Part shown: piece by piece, positions 37,601 to 44,497 of the stretch
Layout of the letters: every line of letters begins with the position of its first letter
How positions within the stretch are numbered: position 1 is the stretch's first letter
Assembly (NCBI RefSeq): GCF_030407455.1
Contig: NZ_JASDDJ010000011.1
Coordinates: 1 to 64,000 of the forward strand
Reading direction: 5' to 3'
From: Psychrobacter sp. 5A.1
Lineage (GTDB): Bacteria > Pseudomonadota > Gammaproteobacteria > Pseudomonadales > Moraxellaceae
DNA length: 64,000 nt
Translations under genes and position numbers: made by a program
The notes under the pieces: generated by a model
Seen by the model: only the letters and a program-made list of their open reading frames with translations
Databases searched by the model: none
Told to the model about the DNA's origin: nothing

Positions 37601-39669
37601 GCGTGTTTTGAGCTTGCAGCGGGGGCGACTGGCTCTTCTGTCAGGCCGTCAATCGTTGCATTTAATAGGGTGTTTTTTTGGTCTGCCGCCGTCTCGTTTT
37701 TATTATGATGGCTTGCGTTGTCTAACAACGTACCACGCAATAACTTAAAGTCATCAAAATCAGTCAGCGTGCGTATCAGCTGAGTATCACCTTGCTGCTG
37801 AGCGCTTTTTTTCAACACCTCCACCAATTTTGGTTGAGACAAGATAGAGACATAAAATGCTGTTTGACGGACGGATTGATTTTGATGATTTTGCAGTCGC
37901 GTTAGTTGCCGAGTGACTTCATGAGACGCCAGCATACCGCGTTGGTACAAGCGAATAAGCGCGGCCTGAATAATATCTGCATCATCCGCATAATCGCTAT
38001 CTAACGCAATCAACGCTGCTTGTGCCTCATCTTCTGGAAACAACACCTCAAGCGATGCCAGTGCTTGCTTTCTAATGGTGGGTAGATTATGTGCCAACGC
38101 TGTTTTGAATACGGGTAAAATTCGACGTTGCTGATCGGTATGACTCAGTGCCGCTTGAAGATACCCTTGTAACGCTGAGGCCACCACTTCTTCGTAATTA
38201 CTCTTGATGGCTTGCTCTAGATACTGTAGCGGGCGAGCCGTTGTACGAGACTGTGCGGCTAACGCATGAAAGGCGGTCAGGCGCACTTTTGCACTGCGCG
38301 GCGTGTTCAATTGCTGCTCTAGGACAGATTTTGTTTTATCAAGTGCGGTACTGGCAACCCATTGCACCAGTTGCAAGGCTTGACTGGCGCTAATGGTATT
38401 GTTTTTATCGGCTAGCAGTCGCTTTACAATCTCCAAGGTTTGATTGTCAGCCTTTGCATGCAATAATGCCAAACCTTCTTCAAAAGCGACGTCGTTTTGA
38501 TTGGACTTGTCCGTCAACAGCTGGCTGACTCTGTGATAGCCGTCTTTGATAATACAAGCGACGGGCAGCAGCTTACCGCTTTTGTCATCCTCAATAGGCA
38601 TAATACGCAGACTTTGGTCAGATCCAACCATCATAAGCGCGGGTTTATCTGCATAACGGGATAGGATAAGCTGGTGCGCCTTGGACAAGTCTTCTTTGCA
38701 GGTGTTTGGCTGACCTTTATCAAATGCCCAAGACTTCACGCTTTTGTCGTCTGCTGCGGTAAACAATCGACTGCCTGACACACACATTGCGGTTATTTTT
38801 TGACTGTGCTGGCTTGATTTGGCTCTATCAACAGGGTGCAAATCGCCCTGAACATGGGTGCGGTATAAGCCGTTATCGGCACCTGCCGAAAAAAAGTACT
38901 GACTCAGCGGTTCAAAACAAAGCGATTCTACTTTGCCTTGATGTATTTGTTTTTGGCTACTGAGGGTCAGTTGTTCGGTGGATAGCTCAGCTGGTGTGAT
39001 ATCGCTACCTGTCCATTGATAACTGCTGATGGCGCCGAGCTTGTCACCCACCACCAACCAATGGCCGTCACTCGACGTTGCCAGTGCTGTCGTAGGCACA
39101 GGCGCGCTATTTTCGCCTGATGATTCATAAGGGACGACCACGATATTGTTGGCAGTGGTGTTGTTTTGATAAGGCCAAACAACAATATGACGCGGATATA
39201 AAATAGCAATGGCGTGCTTTAGCGGTGCTATTGCGACAGCATGAGCAACTGCACTTTGGTGGCTGTCGTTATGATTGTCATCACCCGTCTGCTGATCAGC
39301 GTTGGACATAGAGGCGAGGACAGAAACTGAGCTGACACTTTTTATTTTTTTGGCTTGCCAGTCTGTTTGATACAAATGGCCGTCACCACCAATCATGACG
39401 ACCGTATTGTTATCCACACTATTACTGATCGAATTGCCGTCCACTGTGTCATTTACTGTCGTGATGGCTTGCATCGGACAAGGTAGTGTGGTTGTCGATA
39501 GACTAAATTGCCCGTCTTTGTCATCCAAAATATATAAGACCGCTGCTGATATCTGCGGCTGGCGTGTGATAAAAAGGCTGCGACTGTCTTGCTTAAGGGT
39601 TTTTGGTGCCTTGGTCGTACTGACCATGCCGATAATTTGGCCCCAATAGGGCAATGTGATTGTCTTCAT
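31690..39669 (-). CDS. Giant WD40 plus HEAT/ARM-repeat protein of the retron operon
   Basis: A 2659-residue protein. The first 380 residues carry WD40-like blades (for example HQGKVESLCFEPLSQYFFSAGADNGLYRTHV and HSQKITAMCVSGSRLFTAADDKSVKSWAF). After that come long stretches of HEAT/ARM alpha-solenoid repeats, clearest around 735-860: SFRAAYALACLQDSRAFGSLVRLI, VIRAGVATALGNLALEDAKAVLPALL, VRQVAMQAFGKLTDDA. No nuclease, ATPase, TIR or protease motif was seen. Such a scaffold could bind nucleic acid or assemble partners. It is 62 bases downstream of the BRCT gene and overlaps the SWIM gene. The size is remarkable for a retron accessory gene. Confidence 0.85.
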   Translation of the reverse strand: MKTITLPYWGQIIGMVSTTKAPKTLKQDSRSLFITRQPQISAAVLYILDDKDGQFSLSTTTLPCPMQAITTVNDTVDGNSISNSVDNNTVVMIGGDGHLYQTDWQAKKIKSVSSVSVLASMSNADQQTGDDNHNDSHQSAVAHAVAIAPLKHAIAILYPRHIVVWPYQNNTTANNIVVVPYESSGENSAPVPTTALATSSDGHWLVVGDKLGAISSYQWTGSDITPAELSTEQLTLSSQKQIHQGKVESLCFEPLSQYFFSAGADNGLYRTHVQGDLHPVDRAKSSQHSQKITAMCVSGSRLFTAADDKSVKSWAFDKGQPNTCKEDLSKAHQLILSRYADKPALMMVGSDQSLRIMPIEDDKSGKLLPVACIIKDGYHRVSQLLTDKSNQNDVAFEEGLALLHAKADNQTLEIVKRLLADKNNTISASQALQLVQWVASTALDKTKSVLEQQLNTPRSAKVRLTAFHALAAQSRTTARPLQYLEQAIKSNYEEVVASALQGYLQAALSHTDQQRRILPVFKTALAHNLPTIRKQALASLEVLFPEDEAQAALIALDSDYADDADIIQAALIRLYQRGMLASHEVTRQLTRLQNHQNQSVRQTAFYVSILSQPKLVEVLKKSAQQQGDTQLIRTLTDFDDFKLLRGTLLDNASHHNKNETAADQKNTLLNATIDGLTEEPVAPAASSKHAIHLDLSTQDFMAQTDDKRTDAATKKPTAKTKASINISSASLSSTNLNNDDLEPLLQSLGNTHKDISFRAAYALACLQDSRAFGSLVRLISHNDDAVIRAGVATALGNLALEDAKAVLPALLDDKDTGVRQVAMQAFGKLTDDALSWAAIGFASKYQDIHEQSLAIFLTQVGPSQSNIQTKGQANKRATNPSTAKNNNADDAQMPSEMTAILLQALNNPFTSIRLEVVKVLLNRQLANAASTAITDIISLLQQSLFEDVHQVAIEEWQRTLLTLASKQKTDTQGAVNHQNLNQAVLTLFFADTFTAIRKQAFDIALKQSKHLGFVDVVLGALASPYADIKNLALTTIHKKSTVNQLPSLMPALIGLLADDSIALRKQALNVALALTGLQLTSVVNEPSADDKGIRTNEASHYETLITSALNSPYPDIQLTVAQMLATQSRRYADEQQAQHNDDQAYKVFKHYLDAPMPSLANNSDSYTQWHNHVSQALFGLARLAYPSRYDALGWYAKYLHHPDANFKQLAPKLTQIVCLDDIDLLAKWQTDENSLISQSASLCLAILGDVRGRHFLTHNMREGTDNINTLVAPMTPVHWLQAQHGLSITHAQQLQPLFESESYAVAARLLLIFNDLQNDKQDTAAETVALSTIGRPNRLIEALSFADNETAVLYANILARYPNHTPHADGQPALSSAWQYLSDALTRQLSTVLSNHASVITMLANAMPKNTAIKDTAVKGDNKAPSHSTTSVRVAVLTTVSTATLQQLATLSHHHQPLVRAQTINVICHLSELLAHDYYDDEDDVLATLQKWQRSLQVLLSAHPIPASIHDVASADDAKGAISYPYQTLAFGTWLGVIRAGDGYYDSGNTTDQAIRGLMWLALSSSDKNDAENAGNNDVSINDTNNYHWKDSASRVLLPLLNHRGFDTRELAWDSLCQLNVATQKLAEYAMSTPYRDMVKRGLDLLLSSTEAESASTDVANQHLIGLLKTNNVILAEETYQRLKERLGHLPASLLGLQAYSALLRYQSVVEWRQVAISPFAHSPSTLRQDKLRFLEQAIKSEDWNTRYQAFMQLTDFYEVVFSDSTVFDELFEFLADGQSEREQNRALQCIIQALQSYPRIQGVTHSINHGTSSDDQQHKPSSDFDDKQASSVVGAAYERLLGLLDDPQLKLPKSEIYDGIAELRDVRLVATLLARLQHRFDYLPHEHKRERQQIFDTLVTISGYDQSIHDYLDEKADERWLQRQYPRHPQVLLSLFVTLMGHSDYDHAAQLLPSLSWAKATATADMTVESISTRIDTALTLAYQQLPAQYTVKLVQALAYRAKRRHGSLVVLHQALSNKDADVQWFAAEGLASCGRAEGLTILMATIDYNPDGELRRRSVLAIGELLGNSNNQNTHSPNASSPVDNADKNLQVHTLYKAYDKLIKLAEDDEHYLQDVASEALGRLAQGGDFEHSPHIFELLKSHLSDPAIHFTNPGIVHWLNGLRWLNTTPAWEQIRHYIRIHLDKAIFFRPQRHAVWLLQMNDSDANQALMLDILKTSNLDCAVLMAAYTAAQKTWGSLASQVYPYDWAAIQSHNNDFIEETEHLSLKRIIDNSSIDELAAFITQHGTHLPSDILMALQNAIMAKQDMPTSQLTALITSNNTLTQHIGLSYLTQYPTEHLDTDMMVTLQHCLDNAKQQWQALITVIDQSPTSISDSQWRERIEQVSGTIKQLIWLVMRHFSLPNATAAENTSNLQKIVTTLERLSKFSLSNATTTENASNFQKISTTLEWLSKAHHSSMVISVPLLSAIVNDWWQQALLALLARPHCDDALLANIEPLLRAMSTTQQPPESRPLQHDSQTLLLALINRIAAQASTNTSNISAESSSTLSINQQLLLWIREHNAAALYDCASSATTDEMVKVRAIEALGQLTDPRIEQWLHALMTQADDDTQKLAYKVLRRWQRGMIRAQQKRPSSSIAAQNSQDSSQKSNQGEGDSQ

Positions 39670-39731
39670 GATGTTATCTCGGTTGAGGTGGCGTCATATT
39701 TTTGCTGTTATTGTTATGTGCGACTGATAAT

Positions 39732-42700
39732 TTAGGCAGAAGCGACGGGCTGCAACGAGGCAGATAATTCAGGATAGCGGTGCAATAGCCGCGTCACCGC
39801 CACCAAACAGGCATGGCGTTCCATCTTGCCAGCAGACTTAGTAAAGGTGAATAAGGTGGGCAATATCAATGCCGCAAAGCTGCTGTCAGTCAAGCCCACA
39901 TCTCTAAACGTTTCTATCAAGGCAAGCTTTGCTTGACTGGCGGCTATGGGTTTGAGACGCAGCGTAGTATCAGAATGGTTTTCATCGCCTTTGTGACGGC
40001 TGTTTTTGTCCTGATGCTGTGAGTCTTGCGCGCCGCCCAAACGGCCAGGTGGCAATTCAAACAACCCTCGACGTAACAGTAAGAGCAGCTGTTCAATATC
40101 TGCTGGCATGTCGTCCGATAGTCGCTTAGCTGCTTGCGGTGAGGGTACAGTTACCGCCTTAGCACTGATAGAGCCTTTAGAATTTGGCTTATCTTGCGCA
40201 TCATTGATGACGAAAGGTTGCCAGTTAGGCGAGATGTGGCGAGCTTTGTAATGCTGCCATAACATAGTCACGGCGGCATAGCGCACCTCTCTATCAGTGC
40301 TTTGGGTCAGCTGATAAAGAGATTGCACATCTTGAAACTTAGGATGGCGTTGTAGTAATGCAATCCCGATTTGGCGCACTAGGCTCTTTTTACTGTTAAT
40401 AAAAGCATTCAACATGGCTTTATTCAACTGCGCCGCATCGATATGATACCGTCGATTGGCGGTAGAGGGTTTGTCTAATAGCGCCCGCTTCAATAACTGG
40501 GTGGCTTCATAAAAAGGTGATTCAGCCATGGTCAGCCACAGTGCTGGCGTGGGCTGCCACGTTGCCATTTCATACTCACTGACCAGCAGTCCAAAGTCTC
40601 GTAATCGATTATTACGATGTTGTAGTAAAGGAATAATGCGCTCAGCATTAAAAAACGCTGACGGGATAATGGCATCGGGATCAACAGGTCTATCCGTCAA
40701 GGCCATGCAAATATGCTCGTGATGATGACTGAGGTAGCTGAGGGCAAGCTCGCTAATGGGCGCTGCTGCATCGTCTGTTGCCATATGCCACAATGCTTGA
40801 GCGCCTTCTAGTGTGTCATCCTCTGACACCTCTCTTGATTGACCACTCAGCATCTGTAAAAAGGCGGTTTCGGAAATAATCTTTAGCGGCGCACCATCAG
40901 CGATTAAGCTTTCGGCTTTAACTTGCTTGCTACCTTTACGGCCATTGCCATATAAGGGCGACCCATCATCTCCAATCACTAGATAGTCGAGCTTACCGTT
41001 GACTGCACTACTAATCGCGCCATTGGCTGCTTTTACAACCTTTTCGGCATCGCCTCGTGTCATGCTTTGCATTTTTCCCGTGAATAAATACCGTTGACCA
41101 GATAAATCAACCTCGGTACTCATATCATTGGTGCTGACATCTTCGGCACTAGCATCAGGAGCCGCATCACCAGTAGAGATGTCTGAACTGCTGTCGAAAT
41201 ACGCCACAAAATCAGCCGGCAAAAAGCCTTTATTGATACGGTCAATCGCAAATTCGCGGTATACCGCCTGTTCGCTATGGGCTAACTGCATTAACCAGTC
41301 AAAACCCAAATCTATCGGGGCAAATCGACGCACATCAGACAACCAATCCCGCACATTCTCTGCCAGATACTCATCAAAGATTAAATGCGTTTGCCAGTTT
41401 TTAATAGGATTGTCAGCAGATTTTAATTGTTCAATATATTCACTCACTTGCCAATCAGGCTCATAGGCAAGTGCATGCCAATAGCTCATATCAAGCGTCG
41501 CTGCTGACAATATATCTTCATCAATCCAGTCAATAATGGTGGACTGTGACAAGGGGTTTAATAACAGCATTTGCCACACGGCAGCGTTTACTTGGCTCAA
41601 ATCCAAACGTTTGAGCTGATCCAACACAAAATCCATGCAGTGGCTGTCATTGCCGTCACTATTATGATAATAGTAACTGTCATTATGAGTAGAAGGATGG
41701 TGTGCTGCTGGTAGATCTAGCTGCTGGGCGACGCGAATAAAGTATTCAGACCCTAGCTCTTTGGCACTATAAAGCTCAGGCAGCTTTTGTATTGCAAACT
41801 TTACGCTGTGAGGTTTACCGCTGATTAATCGATTAAAAAACCAATCAGGCGTTAAATCACGACGTGTGAAGTGCTTGCTCAGCTGTTGGATGGCCGTATT
41901 ATAGTGTGCCTTGGTGTCCAGTAATTGCCCCCAACCATTAATACCAACCTCGGTAATCGGATCACGGCTTAAAATGTTGTTGATGGCAAACTCTCTAACA
42001 GGCGCATAATCTGAAATCGCCAAAAACATCAGCTCCGCGAGTGCTAAATCTTGAGCATAGCTTTTGGCATAGCTAATAGCATACTGGTAAGCCGCGGCAA
42101 AATCTGAGTGTAGCAATGTCAACACCACCTCATGCAGTCCCAGTGCTCGGAACTGAGATTTTTCAAAGTGGGGCGAAGTCTCAAGCAACCAAACAATCAT
42201 CTCATCCCGTGCAGGGCTATGGGCTTGCCCTGCTGATAGGTACTGAATGGTGTCGCTACTCACATCTCGAAGCTGCGTTTTAAAGTCATGCTTGAGACTG
42301 TCGGTGGCAAACTGTCTAACGGCTTCGTTTTTGGCAGTGGCCAGCAGCATTAGCAGTGGTTCAGAGTCACGTTGCCAAGCGTCGATAAAGGCACGGCCTT
42401 TTGCATCAAACAGTTTTCTAGTAGTTTTGTTACTAAAGCGATTGACCCCATAACCGATGCTATTATGAAAGCAGATGTGATTGAGTACCCAGCTGTTCAT
42501 TTGCTCAGGGCTACCAGCGGTCATGCTGTCATCGTAGCTGGCAAGTACATGGACAGCAGCATCGATATAGCAAATAGGCATTTGCTGACCCAGTTGGCGC
42601 AGATAGCGCCACGCTCTCAGGCTCATATATGTCTTGGTTGCCATACTGACCGCAGATCGTGACTTTTGGTCAAAACGGTGCAAGTCGATTTTTGCGGCAA

Positions 42701-43136
42701 TATGTCCAAACATCTCATAATCTTGAGCCGATTCGGCTTGCTTATAGATGCGCTTGACCCCTTTCCAAACACCGTAGCTGATCGGTAGAAGGCTAATGGC
42801 TTGTTTTAAAATTGCTCTAGAGTAGGGGCTACCGTCTTCCCATAAAGCAATCAAAATGAGGTGGATTTTATAGCGATCAGGTAGTGGGTATACACCCTCA
42901 TCCGCCTCAAGCGTTGAGAGCATTGCGACACGCTCTGCGAACTGTACCTCGGGGTGTTGTTGACGGAACTGATGGCTCAGCGCTTTGTCTAAAAACCGAT
43001 CAAAGGTCAGCGCATGTTCAGATATGGGTTTGTTAATAGCGTCGTCTTGTTGAGTCGCCAATATATATAATTTATCGACCAAGCTTGGATCTTGGGCTTG
43101 CCAAGCTTGTTGAATTTGTGAAAATGACAGACTCAT
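39732..43136 (-). CDS. BRCT-domain, helical-repeat protein of the retron operon
   Basis: A 1134-residue protein. Most of it is alpha-helical with HEAT/ARM-like pairs (for example VRQIGIALLQRHPKFQDVQSLYQLT, EVRYAAVTMLWQHY). A BRCT domain lies at about 675-763: LSGQRYLFTGKMQSMTRGDAEKVVKAANG, AVNGKLDYLVIGDDG and the closing helix ISETAFLQML, much like the BRCT of NAD-dependent DNA ligase. BRCT domains bind DNA ends or phosphopeptides, so this protein could recognise damaged or foreign DNA or the msDNA. First gene of the operon; the ATG at 43136 follows a putative promoter at 43178-43208. I do not know of a BRCT protein in a described retron type. Confidence 0.85.
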   Translation of the reverse strand: MSLSFSQIQQAWQAQDPSLVDKLYILATQQDDAINKPISEHALTFDRFLDKALSHQFRQQHPEVQFAERVAMLSTLEADEGVYPLPDRYKIHLILIALWEDGSPYSRAILKQAISLLPISYGVWKGVKRIYKQAESAQDYEMFGHIAAKIDLHRFDQKSRSAVSMATKTYMSLRAWRYLRQLGQQMPICYIDAAVHVLASYDDSMTAGSPEQMNSWVLNHICFHNSIGYGVNRFSNKTTRKLFDAKGRAFIDAWQRDSEPLLMLLATAKNEAVRQFATDSLKHDFKTQLRDVSSDTIQYLSAGQAHSPARDEMIVWLLETSPHFEKSQFRALGLHEVVLTLLHSDFAAAYQYAISYAKSYAQDLALAELMFLAISDYAPVREFAINNILSRDPITEVGINGWGQLLDTKAHYNTAIQQLSKHFTRRDLTPDWFFNRLISGKPHSVKFAIQKLPELYSAKELGSEYFIRVAQQLDLPAAHHPSTHNDSYYYHNSDGNDSHCMDFVLDQLKRLDLSQVNAAVWQMLLLNPLSQSTIIDWIDEDILSAATLDMSYWHALAYEPDWQVSEYIEQLKSADNPIKNWQTHLIFDEYLAENVRDWLSDVRRFAPIDLGFDWLMQLAHSEQAVYREFAIDRINKGFLPADFVAYFDSSSDISTGDAAPDASAEDVSTNDMSTEVDLSGQRYLFTGKMQSMTRGDAEKVVKAANGAISSAVNGKLDYLVIGDDGSPLYGNGRKGSKQVKAESLIADGAPLKIISETAFLQMLSGQSREVSEDDTLEGAQALWHMATDDAAAPISELALSYLSHHHEHICMALTDRPVDPDAIIPSAFFNAERIIPLLQHRNNRLRDFGLLVSEYEMATWQPTPALWLTMAESPFYEATQLLKRALLDKPSTANRRYHIDAAQLNKAMLNAFINSKKSLVRQIGIALLQRHPKFQDVQSLYQLTQSTDREVRYAAVTMLWQHYKARHISPNWQPFVINDAQDKPNSKGSISAKAVTVPSPQAAKRLSDDMPADIEQLLLLLRRGLFELPPGRLGGAQDSQHQDKNSRHKGDENHSDTTLRLKPIAASQAKLALIETFRDVGLTDSSFAALILPTLFTFTKSAGKMERHACLVAVTRLLHRYPELSASLQPVASA

Positions 43137-43177
43137 AGAAATTTGCCTTAATTTTTATTTTGTCAGCTTAGGATGGA

Positions 43178-43208
43178 TTTTATAGCACAATTTTTCAGTA
43201 CTATGTAA
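43178..43208 (-). promoter_or_regulatory. Candidate promoter of the four-gene retron operon
   Basis: On the minus strand, TTACAT (43203-43208) and TATAAA (43178-43183) are separated by 19 bases, a slightly long but acceptable sigma-70 layout. The start codon is 41 bases beyond the -10. Confidence 0.5.
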
Positions 43209-43257
43209 CCGCGTTTTACAAAAAACATCAAGGACTTTTGTGACAAAATATATATGG

Positions 43258-43276
43258 CACGACATATAGTGTCGTG
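43258..43276. promoter_or_regulatory. Palindrome between the divergent retron transcripts
   Basis: CACGACA and TGTCGTG are perfect 7-bp arms around TATAG, centred between the operon promoter and the predicted ncRNA start. It could be an operator for a regulator coordinating both transcripts. Confidence 0.5.
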
Positions 43277-43325
43277 TGCAATTTTGTTTGTCATTTATGT
43301 ATTGACAGTAATAGCTGTTATGAGG

Positions 43326-43590
43326 CACACTTAACGGGTTGTGAGATTTAGCGTTTCACCGTTTACGGTGAGGGGCGACGTTGCGTCGCCCACGAGTCAA
43401 GCCATTACATTTTACCCAAGGAAGACTGTTTCAGTCCTGCTAATACCTAGATAAAGGCCCTAGTGTCATTAGCTCGCTGGCGCAATCACGCAATCGTGAT
43501 TGAGCTAATGCACTAGGGCCTTTATCTAGGTGCAGTCCAGTGAGTCTTCCATGTACCAGGTCATGAGGTAGATTACACAACAATTGAGTG
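43326..43590 (+). ncRNA. Predicted retron msr-msd RNA, divergent from the RT operon
   Basis: Retron ncRNA order can be read on the plus strand. The a1 arm is at 43328-43343: CACTTAA and GTTGTG pair with TTGAGTG and CACAAC of a2 at 43576-43590, with a small internal loop. Next comes TTAGC at 43348-43352, matching the branch-guanosine context of known retrons (branch G probably 43351). Two msr stem-loops follow: TCACCG/CGGTGA (43356-43371) and GGGCGACG/CGTCGCCC (43373-43391). The msd-like hairpin is bounded by GGAAGACT (43420) and AGTCTTCC (ends 43550). Its 20-bp perfect arms (43446-43465 with 43511-43530) extend by 9 bp (CATTAGCTC/GAGCTAATG) past one bulged T, with an apical stem AATCACG/CGTGATT. 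There is no coding frame. A TTGACA at 43302-43307 may be part of its promoter, but no good -10 follows at 17 bases. Confidence 0.75.
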
Positions 43591-43626
43591 CGACATCATT
43601 ATGATGGCATCCAAGGCCTTTAAAGC

Positions 43627-43670
43627 AAAACCGGAGTAGGGCTGTTTATTCAGCGCTACTCCGGTTTTTT
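43627..43670 (+). terminator. Terminator of the predicted msr-msd RNA
   Basis: AAAACCGGAGTAG pairs with CTACTCCGGTTTT; inner bases GCTG/CAGC extend the stem around TTTATT, and a run of six Ts ends it on the plus strand. The polarity supports plus-strand transcription of the structured locus before it. Confidence 0.9.
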
Positions 43671-43713
43671 ATTGGCCAACAAATAATATAATAGCTTAGG
43701 GTATTCAAAAAAC

Positions 43714-44352
43714 ATGTATATGCGTGGGAAGTTTTTATCCTTGGTCGGTATTGGGTTTGCCGCAGCTATTGGCATGACAGGCTGTGATAGTGAGCCAATG
43801 CAAACGGCTTTACCTGCAGGTAGTACAGTGATTGCACTTGGCGACTCGCTGACCTATGGCTATGGAGCAAATACTGAAACAGCATATCCTACGGTACTGG
43901 CAGAGCTAAGCAAATGGAGGGTTATCAATGCGGGTGTCAATGGTGATACTTCTGCAGATGTACTGACTCGAGTGAATGAGATCACTGAGCAAAACCCTGA
44001 TTTGGTCTTACTGGGTGTGGGTGGTAATGACGTATTGCAGCGCATTGCACCTGATACCACTCGTGCCAATATCATCGCGACTATCGACACCTTACAATCT
44101 AAAAATATTGATGTTGTCCTAATCGCTGAGCCGCATATCAGTACTAGTGCTTTGTTTGGAAAAGCCAGTGATAATCCACTGTATGAAGAGATTTCGGAAG
44201 CTGAAGGCATACCGCTATATTCTGATGGTTGGTCGATTGTGCTATCAGATGATGCATTAAAATCTGATAGAATTCATGCCAATGCTGCAGGTTATAGACA
44301 GTTCGCCGAAGGGTTACATGGTTATTTAAAAGACGAAGGTTGGATACATTAA
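43714..44352 (+). CDS. SGNH-hydrolase lipoprotein (TesA/arylesterase-like)
   Basis: A 212-residue GDSL esterase/thioesterase-type protein. The N terminus is a lipoprotein signal (GMTGC). Family blocks: I with the nucleophile Ser in VIALGDSLTYGYG, II with the oxyanion Gly in NAGVNGDTS, III with Asn in LLGVGGNDVLQ, and V with the catalytic Asp/His pair in SDRIHANAAGYRQFAEGL. It probably hydrolyses acyl or aryl esters at the cell envelope. Starts at 43714 or 43720 are both possible. It is not part of the retron operon, being separated by the terminator. Confidence 0.88.
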   Translation: MYMRGKFLSLVGIGFAAAIGMTGCDSEPMQTALPAGSTVIALGDSLTYGYGANTETAYPTVLAELSKWRVINAGVNGDTSADVLTRVNEITEQNPDLVLLGVGGNDVLQRIAPDTTRANIIATIDTLQSKNIDVVLIAEPHISTSALFGKASDNPLYEEISEAEGIPLYSDGWSIVLSDDALKSDRIHANAAGYRQFAEGLHGYLKDEGWIH

Positions 44353-44497
44353 GCCGCAAATATTAACCTTGAAAACGGTAAGTAGGGTGTATGCGTTTGG
44401 CATCTAGAATACAATAAGAAAAAAACAGAATGCCTAGTTAATAGACGCTCTGCTTTTTTATTAATGACGAATAAACAATTTTTATAGTCCAGTCATT

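Noticed and set aside
43420-43550. Reading the long hairpin as just another dispersed palindromic element or a terminator
   Set aside because: Its ends do not match either element family of the window, there is no T run at its edge, and it is embedded between pairing a1/a2 arms and msr-like stem-loops; the real terminator is separate at 43627.
43420-43600. Retron RNA on the minus strand
   Set aside because: On that strand the long hairpin would precede the small stem-loops and no branch-point AGC follows the outer arm; the downstream terminator also has plus-strand polarity.
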